A DNA stretch of 64,000 bases from Daejeonella sp. (GTDB lineage: Bacteria; Bacteroidota; Bacteroidia; Sphingobacteriales; Sphingobacteriaceae): assembly GCF_017495225.1 (NCBI RefSeq), contig NZ_JAFEIG010000001.1, forward strand, positions 1 to 64,000, in the 5' to 3' direction. Shown one piece after another: positions 18,001-28,732 of this stretch (position 1 is its first letter; each line of letters opens with the position of its first letter). Both the position numbers and the translations under genes were made by a program. Below the pieces are notes generated by a model, which saw nothing but the letters and a program-made list of their open reading frames with translations, searched no databases and was not told where the DNA came from.

Positions 18001-18885
18001 TTAAAGCATTTTTAAGAGCTCTAGCTGAGCTCGAATCTGCTCTTCGGTATGATTGCTTACATTAACCAAAGGAAGGCGCATCGTGTCGCTACAAAGTCCT
18101 AATTGCTTCATAGCCGATTTTACACCTCCAGGATTTCCTTCTACAAAACATAATCCTGTAATCTCTGTCAAACTGTGATGCAAAGGCTGTGCCTCTATAA
18201 ACTTCCCATCCAAACACATTCTTACCATCGTTGAAAATATCCCCGGAAGGGCATTGCCTATTACCGATATTACTCCGGCAGCGCCCATCGCAATCAAAGG
18301 CAAGGTAATAGGATCATCTCCCGATAAAAACAAGAAATCGGCTGGTTTATCCTTTATGATTTTATTGAACTGATCGAAATTTCCTGAAGCTTCCTTCATG
18401 GCAATAATATTCTTGAAATCATGCGCCAAACGAAGTGTTGTGTCAGCTGTCATGTTTACTCCCGTTCTGCCAGGAACATTATAAAGTATGATCGGCAATA
18501 CGCTTTCCTCAGCTATCGCCTTATAATGTTGGTATATTCCTTCTTGTGTGGGTTTGTTATAATAGGGGCAGACTGATAAAATAGCGTCAAAGCCTTTGCT
18601 GTCAAATTTTTTAAGATCTTTTAATACTTCTGCTGTATTATTTCCCCCAACGCCCGCTACAAGTTTTACGCGACCATCAACATGTGATATCGTAGTCTCC
18701 CAAACCGATTTCTTCTCATCACTACTCAAGGTAGCCGACTCGCCAGTAGTTCCTAAAGATACAATGTACTCAACACCACCATTGATAATATGGTCAATCA
18801 CATTTTTTAAAGCTGCATGATCAACAGTTCCATCTGTTTTAAATGGAGTGATGATGGCTACTCCCGTTCCATGAAACTTATTCAT
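18001..18885 (-). CDS. dapA: 4-hydroxy-tetrahydrodipicolinate synthase DapA
   Basis: This 294-aa class I aldolase-fold enzyme condenses pyruvate with aspartate semialdehyde on the way to meso-DAP and lysine. GTTGES at residues 45-50, catalytic Tyr135 in YNVPGRTG and Schiff-base Lys164 in MKEASG are present. It follows ligA by 82 bp on the same strand and probably shares its transcript. The product supplies the DAP that MurE in this window uses. Confidence 0.95.
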   Translation of the reverse strand: MNKFHGTGVAIITPFKTDGTVDHAALKNVIDHIINGGVEYIVSLGTTGESATLSSDEKKSVWETTISHVDGRVKLVAGVGGNNTAEVLKDLKKFDSKGFDAILSVCPYYNKPTQEGIYQHYKAIAEESVLPIILYNVPGRTGVNMTADTTLRLAHDFKNIIAMKEASGNFDQFNKIIKDKPADFLFLSGDDPITLPLIAMGAAGVISVIGNALPGIFSTMVRMCLDGKFIEAQPLHHSLTEITGLCFVEGNPGGVKSAMKQLGLCSDTMRLPLVNVSNHTEEQIRAQLELLKML

Positions 18886-18967
18886 TATTTTTATCTATTT
18901 TTTGATTTTAATTGAGAATGCTTCAATATTAAGAGGATTTTTTAAATATTTCGGCATTTTCTTTAAA

Positions 18968-20998
<2,031 letters not shown>

Positions 20999-21088
20999 TC
21001 AATTGATAATTTGAATTTGACAGCTAATTTGTTCTCCCTTTTATCCAAAAATTAATCTATTTGAGAATTATTTATATGCTAATTTATT

Positions 21089-21769
21089 TTATATTGATGG
21101 GTCTATCACCAGACTGATTTCATCATATATTTCTAAATAATTTTCCTTCAATAATTCATGGTATTCACTAAGTATTACCGAAAGATTTTGCATTTGTTCC
21201 TCATTCAATGGATCTTTCCAAATACGCATGCAAATACGATTTAATGCATACATAATATGATGGCTTTCGCGATAGCTATTGAGGTAATTCGATTGTATAA
21301 ACTTCTCAAAGAAATTGAAAAAATGATCGGTATCGTCTAATTGGTTAATTTCTAAAAAACGTTTTATTAATGCTCTGTCGGATTGGCGTAGGTGCACATA
21401 TAAATCCTCCGCATCCAAATGATTTTCTGTAAGCAAAGTGCTATCGAGCATCAGCTCTAAGGAAATATGGGCTAAAAATGAGGGCCTTACGACCGAGTTT
21501 TGCAGACTTGGTTTGATGAGATCTCGGATAGCATGGGTATGGGCATGAAAAAACTGTGAATTGTGAAAATGACGGTCGACCGCCAAATGTCGCTTCCAGC
21601 CCGTTAAAATGGAATGTTCAACCTGACTATCATATAATTCAATCTTTTTCTCTGGATGTAAATTCCAATCCTTTCTCGCATTTTTTACTAAATCCGGCAA
21701 AATTGTACCTAGCACCAAATGCGGGTCTTCACTGTTCCGGTCGAAGTAAAAGTGTGATAGGAAATTCAT
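21089..21769 (-). CDS. Acyl carrier protein phosphodiesterase-like protein (AcpH/DUF479)
   Basis: This 226-aa protein starts MNFLSHFYFD and continues with GTILPDL and a HxxVDRHFH-type metal-binding segment, all marks of the AcpH family in the HD-like fold. E. coli AcpH removes 4'-phosphopantetheine from holo-ACP. It is divergently transcribed from tyrS with a 134-bp shared upstream region. Whether this homologue acts on ACP is not shown by the sequence. Confidence 0.8.
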   Translation of the reverse strand: MNFLSHFYFDRNSEDPHLVLGTILPDLVKNARKDWNLHPEKKIELYDSQVEHSILTGWKRHLAVDRHFHNSQFFHAHTHAIRDLIKPSLQNSVVRPSFLAHISLELMLDSTLLTENHLDAEDLYVHLRQSDRALIKRFLEINQLDDTDHFFNFFEKFIQSNYLNSYRESHHIMYALNRICMRIWKDPLNEEQMQNLSVILSEYHELLKENYLEIYDEISLVIDPSI

Positions 21770-21870
21770 TTTCTTTGCTTTAGGATGTGAGTTTAACGCA
21801 TCTTAAATGGATATGCTCAATGATATAAAAATACGAAAATTTTACGATGCATGGGTTTTATCAATTCTGC

Positions 21871-21878
21871 TATATTTG
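21871..21878 (+). promoter_or_regulatory. -7 promoter element of tyrS
   Basis: TATATTTG is a perfect TAnnTTTG, 25 nt before the tyrS ATG. The -33 region (TTTA near 21841) is imperfect. Confidence 0.65.
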
Positions 21879-21903
21879 TAGCTCTAATGAGCCTTAATAT
21901 AAA

Positions 21904-23187
21904 ATGAACTTTGTAGAAGAATTACGCTGGCGAGGAATGCTGCACGATATCATGCCCGGAACGGAAGAGGAGCTGAATAAAAAAATGACCTCTGGGTATA
22001 TAGGTTTTGATCCAACAGCAGATTCGCTGCATGTGGGACACCTAACGCAAATTATGACCCTCATACATTTTCAAAGAGCAGGGCATAAGCCTGTAGCTCT
22101 TGTTGGTGGGGCAACAGGTATGGTTGGCGACCCGTCTGGGAAGTCGGCAGAGCGTAACCTCCTCTCAGAAGATGTGCTAAATCATAATGTACATTGCCTC
22201 GAAAGTCAGTTGAAGAAATTCCTCGACTTTAATTGCGGTGCCAATAGTGCCGAAATGGTGAATAATTACGATTGGTTTAAAAACTTTACTTTCCTTGATT
22301 TTATTCGCGATGTAGGTAAACACCTAACTGTCAATTACATGATGGCTAAAGACTCCGTAAAAAAGCGTTTGGAAGGCGAAACGGGAATGTCGTTCACTGA
22401 GTTTAGCTACCAGCTTGTGCAAGGTTACGATTTCTACTATTTATGGAAAGAAAAGAATTGCCAAGTTCAAATGGGTGGTTCTGATCAGTGGGGGAATATT
22501 GTAACCGGGACAGAATTAATACGTAGGAAGGGCTCAGGAAGTGCTTTTGCAATTACTACTCAATTGATTAAAAAAGCAGATGGGACTAAATTCGGGAAGA
22601 CGGAAAGTGGTGCGGTATGGCTCGACCCCGCAAAAACTTCTCCCTATAAATTTTATCAGTTTTGGCTAAATACTACCGACTCCGACGCTAAAAGCTGGAT
22701 TCGTATTTTTACGCTTAAATCACAGTCAGAAATTGAAGCTCTTGAAAAAGAACATGATCTTGCTCCACATTTAAGAATCTTGCAAAAGGCTCTTGCTGAG
22801 GAGATTACTATCCGTACTCACTCGCAAGAAGCGCTACTAACTGCTCTCAAAACATCCGATTTCTTGTTTGGCAACGGTACCCTCGAATTCCTGAACTCAC
22901 TCTCAAAAGAGGATGTTCTCGAAGTTTTTGAAGGTTTACCTCAATTTACTATTTCAAGAAATGAACTTGCAGGAGGTATCAATGCAACAGATCTTTTGGC
23001 CGAAAAAACAAGTGTTTTCCCTTCAAAAGGTGAAGCTCGTAAGATGATTAGTGGGGGAGGGGTATCTATCAATAAAGAGAAAATTGCTGATCCCGCGCTT
23101 ATTCTTAATTCCGAAAACTTAATAAATGGAGAGTTTTTGGTCGCGCAAAAGGGTAAAAAGAACTATTTCTTGATTAGTGTGGAATAA
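21904..23187 (+). CDS. tyrS: Tyrosyl-tRNA synthetase TyrS
   Basis: This 427-aa class I aminoacyl-tRNA synthetase has HVGH at residues 43-46 (HIGH motif), the tyrosine pocket [11 protein letters not shown] with [10 protein letters not shown], and KFGKT near residue 228 (KMSKS motif). The C-terminal 70 residues form an S4 RNA-binding domain. It charges tRNA-Tyr. It has its own promoter and is followed 49 bp later by the MutS-like gene. Confidence 0.97.
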   Translation: MNFVEELRWRGMLHDIMPGTEEELNKKMTSGYIGFDPTADSLHVGHLTQIMTLIHFQRAGHKPVALVGGATGMVGDPSGKSAERNLLSEDVLNHNVHCLESQLKKFLDFNCGANSAEMVNNYDWFKNFTFLDFIRDVGKHLTVNYMMAKDSVKKRLEGETGMSFTEFSYQLVQGYDFYYLWKEKNCQVQMGGSDQWGNIVTGTELIRRKGSGSAFAITTQLIKKADGTKFGKTESGAVWLDPAKTSPYKFYQFWLNTTDSDAKSWIRIFTLKSQSEIEALEKEHDLAPHLRILQKALAEEITIRTHSQEALLTALKTSDFLFGNGTLEFLNSLSKEDVLEVFEGLPQFTISRNELAGGINATDLLAEKTSVFPSKGEARKMISGGGVSINKEKIADPALILNSENLINGEFLVAQKGKKNYFLISVE

Positions 23188-23236
23188 ACTAATTCTGTTC
23201 TTGCAATATTCATTTATAGGTTCCTAAATTAACATA

Positions 23237-25054
23237 ATGTTTATGCAAGATCAGATTTTCGATTATTATAAAGCCCAATTAATAGATTCTGAGCTAGAAA
23301 TTATCCGCTTGGATAGACTAATTAATGTCTATTCATTTCTGCGTCTTTTTGCCTTAGCTTTTGCTTTGATTATTTTTTATCAGTGCATCAAATATGATCA
23401 AATTTGGCTTTCTATTCTGACTGTTCTGCTTTTTATCCTCGGATTTTCCTGGCTCGTTTCTAAACAAAGTGCTTTCCAAAAGCTTAAAAAATATGTTAGC
23501 GCTTTAGCGGATGTTCATACCAATGAACTCAATAGCATCGATAGAAAGGGATCCTTGTACTCTGATGGTTCGGCCTTCACTGATGATCTACATCCTTACT
23601 CCTCAGATTTAGATATTTTCGGAAAATCTTCTCTCTTTGAGATGATAAATCGCTGTTCTACAGTCCTTGGAAACACTATTTTATCAAATTGGCTACTTAA
23701 ACCTAGCTCCACAATTGATATCAGAGAACGCCAGGAAACACTAAAAGAATTAAGCTCCAAGCTTAAATGGAAACATAATTTTCAAGCTGTTCTGCTCTTT
23801 GCTAATAATCCCTCCGAAGATAAAGTAAAAGATTTATTTCGCTATCTAGAGGCTAAACCCGAAGTGTCGGCAAGCTGGATAAAATACTATGCTAACATTG
23901 CTCCTTGGCTCTTTCTATTCTTTTCAATTGCTACTTTCTTTGTTCCTTATTTATCCTTAATACTTTTTGTACTCCTTATTTTTAACTTCTTTCTTAATCA
24001 AAGTTTTAATGCTAGGATTCTTAAAACTGATAGTATTATCGGTAAAATGAGTAATATTCTTACTCAATTTTCGGAGGCTATTAAAGCGATTAAAACTGAA
24101 GATTGGACTTCTGATTTGGCTGAAAAATTAGCCTCAGATCTCAAAAATGATGAAAATGCTAAGTTTTCTGAACAAATTAAACGTTTTTCGCTCTTAATTA
24201 ATCATTTAACATTCGGGCTGACTAGTATTGGGGTTCTTCTAAACGCTGTTATGATCTGGAATATCCGTCAATTGTTTGCTATTGAGGATTGGAAAAAACA
24301 AAATCATACTAATTTGAAGGAGGCTTTCGACTTAATTGCCACTTTTGAAGCGCTAATTAGTCTGAGTAGCTTAAATAGTAATTATCCTGATTGGTGTTTC
24401 CCCACTATCCACGAAGGGGAAAATTATACGCTGAATACCAAGGATATTGGTCATCCTTTAATTTCGTCTCAAATTCGCGTGACTAATAATTATAGCTTGA
24501 AGGATGAATTGAAGATTGATATCATTACCGGTTCAAATATGGCTGGTAAAAGTACTTTCCTGCGCACACTCGGTATAAATACTATTTTGGCTTTATCTGG
24601 CGCACCATGTTGCGCAAAAGAAATGACATTAAGTAGGATGATGGTATTTTCTTATATGCGTATCCGCGATTCTTTAAATGAAAGTACCTCCACTTTTAAA
24701 GCTGAATTGGATCGTTTACAAGCATTATTAAAGATTCTGGAAGGATCTGAAAAGATATTCTTCTTAATTGATGAAATGTTACGCGGAACGAACTCTCAGG
24801 ATAAATATTTAGGTTCTAAGGCAGTTATTGAGAAATTAATCTCACAAAATGGCGTAGGAATTGTAGCTACCCACGATTTACAAATTGCAGATCTAGAAAA
24901 AAAATACCCCAATTATATTCGCAATTTCTACTTTGATATTCAGGTAGAAGGGGAGGAAATGAACTTCGATTATAAGCTTAAACCCGGCGAATGTAAAACC
25001 TTCAATGCCTCTTTATTACTTAAACGCATCGGTATCTATCCTGAAAAGGAATAA
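23237..25054 (+). CDS. Membrane-anchored MutS-family ATPase
   Basis: This 605-aa protein carries the MutS ATPase domain in its C-terminal third: Walker A GSNMAGKST near residues 432-440 and Walker B with the signature IDEMLRGTNS near 510. It lacks the N-terminal mismatch-binding domain. Instead it has two membrane helices near residues 32-72 and another hydrophobic pair near 215-255. Such membrane MutS-like proteins are frequent in Bacteroidota and have no established role. Mismatch repair should not be assumed. M3 is an alternative start. Confidence 0.8.
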   Translation: MFMQDQIFDYYKAQLIDSELEIIRLDRLINVYSFLRLFALAFALIIFYQCIKYDQIWLSILTVLLFILGFSWLVSKQSAFQKLKKYVSALADVHTNELNSIDRKGSLYSDGSAFTDDLHPYSSDLDIFGKSSLFEMINRCSTVLGNTILSNWLLKPSSTIDIRERQETLKELSSKLKWKHNFQAVLLFANNPSEDKVKDLFRYLEAKPEVSASWIKYYANIAPWLFLFFSIATFFVPYLSLILFVLLIFNFFLNQSFNARILKTDSIIGKMSNILTQFSEAIKAIKTEDWTSDLAEKLASDLKNDENAKFSEQIKRFSLLINHLTFGLTSIGVLLNAVMIWNIRQLFAIEDWKKQNHTNLKEAFDLIATFEALISLSSLNSNYPDWCFPTIHEGENYTLNTKDIGHPLISSQIRVTNNYSLKDELKIDIITGSNMAGKSTFLRTLGINTILALSGAPCCAKEMTLSRMMVFSYMRIRDSLNESTSTFKAELDRLQALLKILEGSEKIFFLIDEMLRGTNSQDKYLGSKAVIEKLISQNGVGIVATHDLQIADLEKKYPNYIRNFYFDIQVEGEEMNFDYKLKPGECKTFNASLLLKRIGIYPEKE

Positions 25055-25082
25055 TCTAAACATTTCAAAATTTTTAATCATA

Positions 25083-25122
25083 AATAAAGCCCTTAAAATC
25101 TTGATTTTAAGGGCTTTATTAT
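25083..25122. terminator. Bidirectional terminator between the MutS-like gene and the DUF1080 gene
   Basis: An 18-bp perfect stem (25083-25100 with 25103-25120) around a 2-nt loop. A-rich left and T-rich right flanks let it stop transcription from both sides. Confidence 0.93.
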
Positions 25123-25146
25123 TTAGACTTTTAGAGTCCTTGTACT

Positions 25147-25188
25147 AATTTCTAACTACTAATTACTAACTACTAACTACTAACTACA
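25147..25188. repeat. Short heptanucleotide array overlapping a stop codon
   Basis: Six 7-bp units in register: AATTTCT, AACTACT, AATTACT, AACTACT twice, then AACTACA. The last unit contains the TAG stop (25184-25186 on the - strand) of the DUF1080 gene. The unit is a variant of the arrays at 2-71 and 8166-8403; the form AACTACC also occurs once in the latter. Confidence 0.9.
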
Positions 25189-25900
25189 GTTTCTTTATCT
25201 CAATATTCCTATACCATACCTCATCTCCATGATCTTGAAGCGAGATTTTTCCTGATTTGTACTTCGCAAATCCAGGCATGGTATTAAACTTACTTCCAGC
25301 AACCATCTTATTCCATTGCTCATCCCAAATAGTAGTTGATACGATGTTAACACCGTTCATCTTGAAATCAAGCTTACCATTGTTTGAAATGATTTCTACC
25401 TGATTCCATTCACCCACCGCTTTAACAGGTTCTGAACTACTTGCAATTAGGTCGTAAAGGTCGCCAGCACGATGTTTATTAAATTTTCCATCTGGGTGAC
25501 CGTCATTATCTAATACTTGCATTTCGGGGCCAGTATTATAAGATGCTCCGTATTTTGAAAGATCCTCATTTACGAAAAACATGATTCCACTATTTCCGTT
25601 TTTAGAAATCTTCCACTCAAGCTTAAGATGAAAATTACCAAATTCTTCATTCGTAGTAATATCACCACCTTGGCCGTCTTTTTTGTTCTTTGCATCAAAA
25701 TATAAAGCACCATCAACTACCTTCCAAGCTTTTCCAGCCTTCTTTTCGCCATAACTATGCCATCCAGAAGTTGTTTGTCCGTCAAATAGCTTTTGCCATT
25801 CGCCTGAACTTGTATTTGAAGGAGTTTTCATTGCGTTCTTATTTGATCCACATCCGCTAATGATAATTGCAGAGAGAATAATTAAGCTTAAATATTTCAT
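25184..25900 (-). CDS. DUF1080 (3-keto-disaccharide hydrolase-like) lipoprotein
   Basis: This 238-aa protein has a lipoprotein signal with Cys17 (ISGCGSN) and one DUF1080 beta-sandwich, starting EWQKLFDGQTTSGWHSYG. Members of this family cleave 3-keto-glycosides in recently described bacterial pathways, so this is the candidate cleaving enzyme of the locus. It lies 1 bp after the cytochrome c gene and ends the five-gene minus operon. Its stop codon falls inside a heptanucleotide repeat. A sugar-binding role without catalysis is the alternative. Confidence 0.82.
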   Translation of the reverse strand: MKYLSLIILSAIIISGCGSNKNAMKTPSNTSSGEWQKLFDGQTTSGWHSYGEKKAGKAWKVVDGALYFDAKNKKDGQGGDITTNEEFGNFHLKLEWKISKNGNSGIMFFVNEDLSKYGASYNTGPEMQVLDNDGHPDGKFNKHRAGDLYDLIASSSEPVKAVGEWNQVEIISNNGKLDFKMNGVNIVSTTIWDEQWNKMVAGSKFNTMPGFAKYKSGKISLQDHGDEVWYRNIEIKKL

Positions 25901-25901
25901 A

Positions 25902-26297
25902 TTAATTAGTTTTTAAAGAAAGAATATATTTAACCATTTCTGTTGCATCTTCAGTGCTAATTGCTGGGTGTGGTGCCATCGGAATTTCACCCCAATTTCC
26001 TGAACCTCCTTGAATGATTTTTCCAGCTAACATAGCAATATTCTCATCAGTTGCTGGATATTTATTGGCTACATCAACATAAGAAGGGCCAACAATTTTA
26101 GAATTTACTTGATGACAAGTTAAGCAGTCGGACGTACTGATTAATTTCTCTCCGGTTGCTGATCCTACAGCTGCAGTAGCAGGTGCTGCTTCTTCAGTTT
26201 TTGTTGTACTACTTGTTTCTTCAGTGCTTTCTGATTTCTCGCTTCCACAAGCAAAAATTACACTGCAAATACCCAAAATGGCGATTATCTTTTTCAT
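25902..26297 (-). CDS. Cytochrome c lipoprotein
   Basis: This 131-aa protein has a lipoprotein signal with Cys17, an Ala/Thr/Glu-rich tether to about residue 50, and one class I cytochrome c domain with heme-binding C58-L-T-C-H62 and a likely distal Met in IPMAPHP. The domain is plainly homologous to that inside the ThuA fusion at 28733-32128 (shared SDC-x2-CHQ, VGPS, GGSG-x-WG, M-x2-HP-x-IS). It is the likely periplasmic electron acceptor for the sugar dehydrogenases of this locus. Confidence 0.9.
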   Translation of the reverse strand: MKKIIAILGICSVIFACGSEKSESTEETSSTTKTEEAAPATAAVGSATGEKLISTSDCLTCHQVNSKIVGPSYVDVANKYPATDENIAMLAGKIIQGGSGNWGEIPMAPHPAISTEDATEMVKYILSLKTN

Positions 26298-26335
26298 ATT
26301 GTTTTGTTATATTAATGTAAAAATAGTGATTTAAA

Positions 26336-27388
26336 TTAAATCCCTAGTATTTTTCGGTTAAACTCTTCATCACTTCCGCGTCCAGCAAAATCATCAAAAG
26401 CTTTCTCTGTTACTCGGATAATGTGGTCTTTAATAAAGGCCGCTCCTTCACGTGCTCCATCTTCTGGATGCTTGATGCAACATTCCCATTCCATCACCGC
26501 CCATCCCTTAAAATCATATTGTGTTAATTTGCTGAAAATCTTCTTGAAGTCAACCTGTCCATCACCCGGTGAACGATATCTTCCCGCACGATTTGCCCAG
26601 CTCTGATATCCGCCAAATGTTCCTTGTTTTCCTGTTGAATTGAACTCTGCATCCTTCACATGGAAGGCCTTTATCCGCTCATGATAATGGTCTATATATT
26701 GCACATAATCAAGGCATTGCAAAACAAAGTGTGATGGGTCATACAATAAACAAGCTCTCGGATGATTGTTTACTTTCTCTAAAAATAGCTCATAAGTCAC
26801 CCCATCAAATAGGTCCTCCCCAGGATGTATCTCATAACAAACATCTACTCCATGTTCATCAAAATGGTTAAGAATAGGTAACCACCTTCTTGCTAATTCT
26901 TTAAAGCCTGCATCTACTAATCCCTCAGGTCTTTGTGGCCAAGGATGCCAAGTATGCCATAATAATGAACCGCTAAATGTGGCATGTGCATTTAAACCTA
27001 AATTTTTTGATGCCTGTGCAGCGTACTTTAATTGCTGAACTGCCCACTCTGTACGTGCCTTCGAATTATTATGTACCGAAGCAGGTGCAAAATTGTCAAA
27101 TTGGAGATCGTAAGCTGGGTTAACAGCCACCAATTGGCCTTGCAAATGGGTTGAAAGCTCTGTAATCTCTAATCCGCAAGAATTGATTAATCCCTTTAAC
27201 TCATCGGCATAGGTCTTACTTTCTGCTGCTTTTTGAAGATCAATGCAGCGTGGATCCCAAGTAGGAATTTGTACTCCCTCATAGCCAAGGCTCTTTGCCC
27301 ATTTACAAATCGACTCTAGACTGTTAAATGGAGCTTCATCTCCTAAAAATTGTGCTAGAAATATTCCAGGTCCTTTTATTGTTGTCAT
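26336..27388 (-). CDS. Sugar phosphate isomerase/epimerase-type TIM-barrel protein
   Basis: This 350-aa protein belongs to the xylose isomerase-like AP-endonuclease 2 fold. Candidate metal ligands are in CYEIHPGED, LLYDPSHF, AFHVKDAEF and AVMEWECC. No signal peptide is seen, so it acts in the cytoplasm. It lies 10 bp after the Gfo/Idh gene and 38 bp before the cytochrome c gene. Related genes often accompany Gfo/Idh enzymes in sugar or inositol-type catabolism. The substrate is unknown. Confidence 0.8.
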   Translation of the reverse strand: MTTIKGPGIFLAQFLGDEAPFNSLESICKWAKSLGYEGVQIPTWDPRCIDLQKAAESKTYADELKGLINSCGLEITELSTHLQGQLVAVNPAYDLQFDNFAPASVHNNSKARTEWAVQQLKYAAQASKNLGLNAHATFSGSLLWHTWHPWPQRPEGLVDAGFKELARRWLPILNHFDEHGVDVCYEIHPGEDLFDGVTYELFLEKVNNHPRACLLYDPSHFVLQCLDYVQYIDHYHERIKAFHVKDAEFNSTGKQGTFGGYQSWANRAGRYRSPGDGQVDFKKIFSKLTQYDFKGWAVMEWECCIKHPEDGAREGAAFIKDHIIRVTEKAFDDFAGRGSDEEFNRKILGI

Positions 27389-27398
27389 ATTCTATTAA

Positions 27399-28556
27399 TT
27401 AAACGTCAAAATTTGTCCACTTTTCATTGCTTAAACCACTCTTTACCACATTGTCAATAAAGGCCATTCCTCTTACTCCTTCATTTACTGATGGATAGTC
27501 TAAGGCTTCCGCAGGTGCTTCAATGCCCTCAATCTTCGCCGAAAGGCATAATGCAAAGTTTCGGTAAAGGTTTCCAAAGGCCTCTAAATAGCCTTCTGGG
27601 TGACCAGCAGGAGTGCGACTATTGAAATTAGCCTCATTGCTTAATCGGTGACTTCCCGTTCTTAGTATTTGAATAGGCTCATCCAACCATTTCATAATCA
27701 AGGTGTTTGGCTCTTGTTGTGCCCATTCAAGGCCTCCCTTTTCGCCATAAACTCTAATTCTAAGCGCATTCTCTTCACCTGCAGCAATTTGCGAGGCAAC
27801 AAGCACTCCGTTGGCGCCATTGTCGAATTTAAGGAGTACATTTCCATCATCATCCAATTTTCTTCCCTCCACAACAATGTTGAGATCTGCACAGAGCTTC
27901 GTAATCTTTAATCCGCTAATATATTCAGCCAAATGGGCCGCATGGGTACCAATATCGCCCATACATCCACTCTTACCTGATCTCGCTGGGTCCGTCCGCC
28001 AAGCGGCTTGGGCATTACCATCCTTCTCTGAAAGTCGGCTTAACCAGCCTTGTGGATACTCAACCAATATTTTTCTAATCTTACCCAATTCTCCCATCTT
28101 AACCATATTTCTTGCCTGCTTCACCATTGGGTAACCAGCATAAGTATGAGTCAAAAGTAGTAATAGGCCTGTTTCTTCAACTTTTTTCTTTAACTGCTTC
28201 GCCTCATCCAACGTAAATGAAATAGGTTTGTCAATAACCACATGAAAGCCATGGTCTAGGGCCATCATCGCTGGACCGAAATGTGCATGATTCGGGGTAA
28301 CAATGGTCAGAAAATCCATCCGCTGATCTGCTGGTAATTGGCTTTCCCTCTTAATCATATCTTCATAGCTATGATAAGTTCTGTCTTCTGCTAGGAATAG
28401 CATTTTTCCGCTTTCGTTGGCTTTCTCCGGACTAGTACTCAATGCGCCACAAACTAGCTCAATCATTCCATCCATATTGGCGGCAATGCGGTGTACGGCA
28501 CCAATAAAGGCTCCTTTACCACCACCAACCATTCCCATTCTTAATTTTCTATTCAT
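27399..28556 (-). CDS. Gfo/Idh/MocA-family oxidoreductase (cytoplasmic)
   Basis: This 385-aa protein has an N-terminal Rossmann fold (GMVGGGKGAFIGAVHR, residues 8-23), then HVVIDKPISF in place of the usual EKP motif, and a C-terminal alpha/beta domain with DIGTHAAHLAEY. No export signal is seen. The family oxidises or reduces sugars with NAD(P), and some members form 3-keto-glucosides. It is second in the minus operon, 10 bp before the isomerase gene. Confidence 0.85.
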   Translation of the reverse strand: MNRKLRMGMVGGGKGAFIGAVHRIAANMDGMIELVCGALSTSPEKANESGKMLFLAEDRTYHSYEDMIKRESQLPADQRMDFLTIVTPNHAHFGPAMMALDHGFHVVIDKPISFTLDEAKQLKKKVEETGLLLLLTHTYAGYPMVKQARNMVKMGELGKIRKILVEYPQGWLSRLSEKDGNAQAAWRTDPARSGKSGCMGDIGTHAAHLAEYISGLKITKLCADLNIVVEGRKLDDDGNVLLKFDNGANGVLVASQIAAGEENALRIRVYGEKGGLEWAQQEPNTLIMKWLDEPIQILRTGSHRLSNEANFNSRTPAGHPEGYLEAFGNLYRNFALCLSAKIEGIEAPAEALDYPSVNEGVRGMAFIDNVVKSGLSNEKWTNFDV

Positions 28557-28732
28557 ATTTTTCTAAAAATGTATTCGCTAAACTCCTTATAAATGAATCG
28601 ATTATGAGCTATAATATTATTTTTTAAGCGCTAATTAATCCATTTAAATCATGGCTCAATATAATAATCCACTGGCGGAATTAAAATTTCTTAAAGGCAT
28701 TTTTCTAGAATTTTTCAACGTCTCTGTCTATT

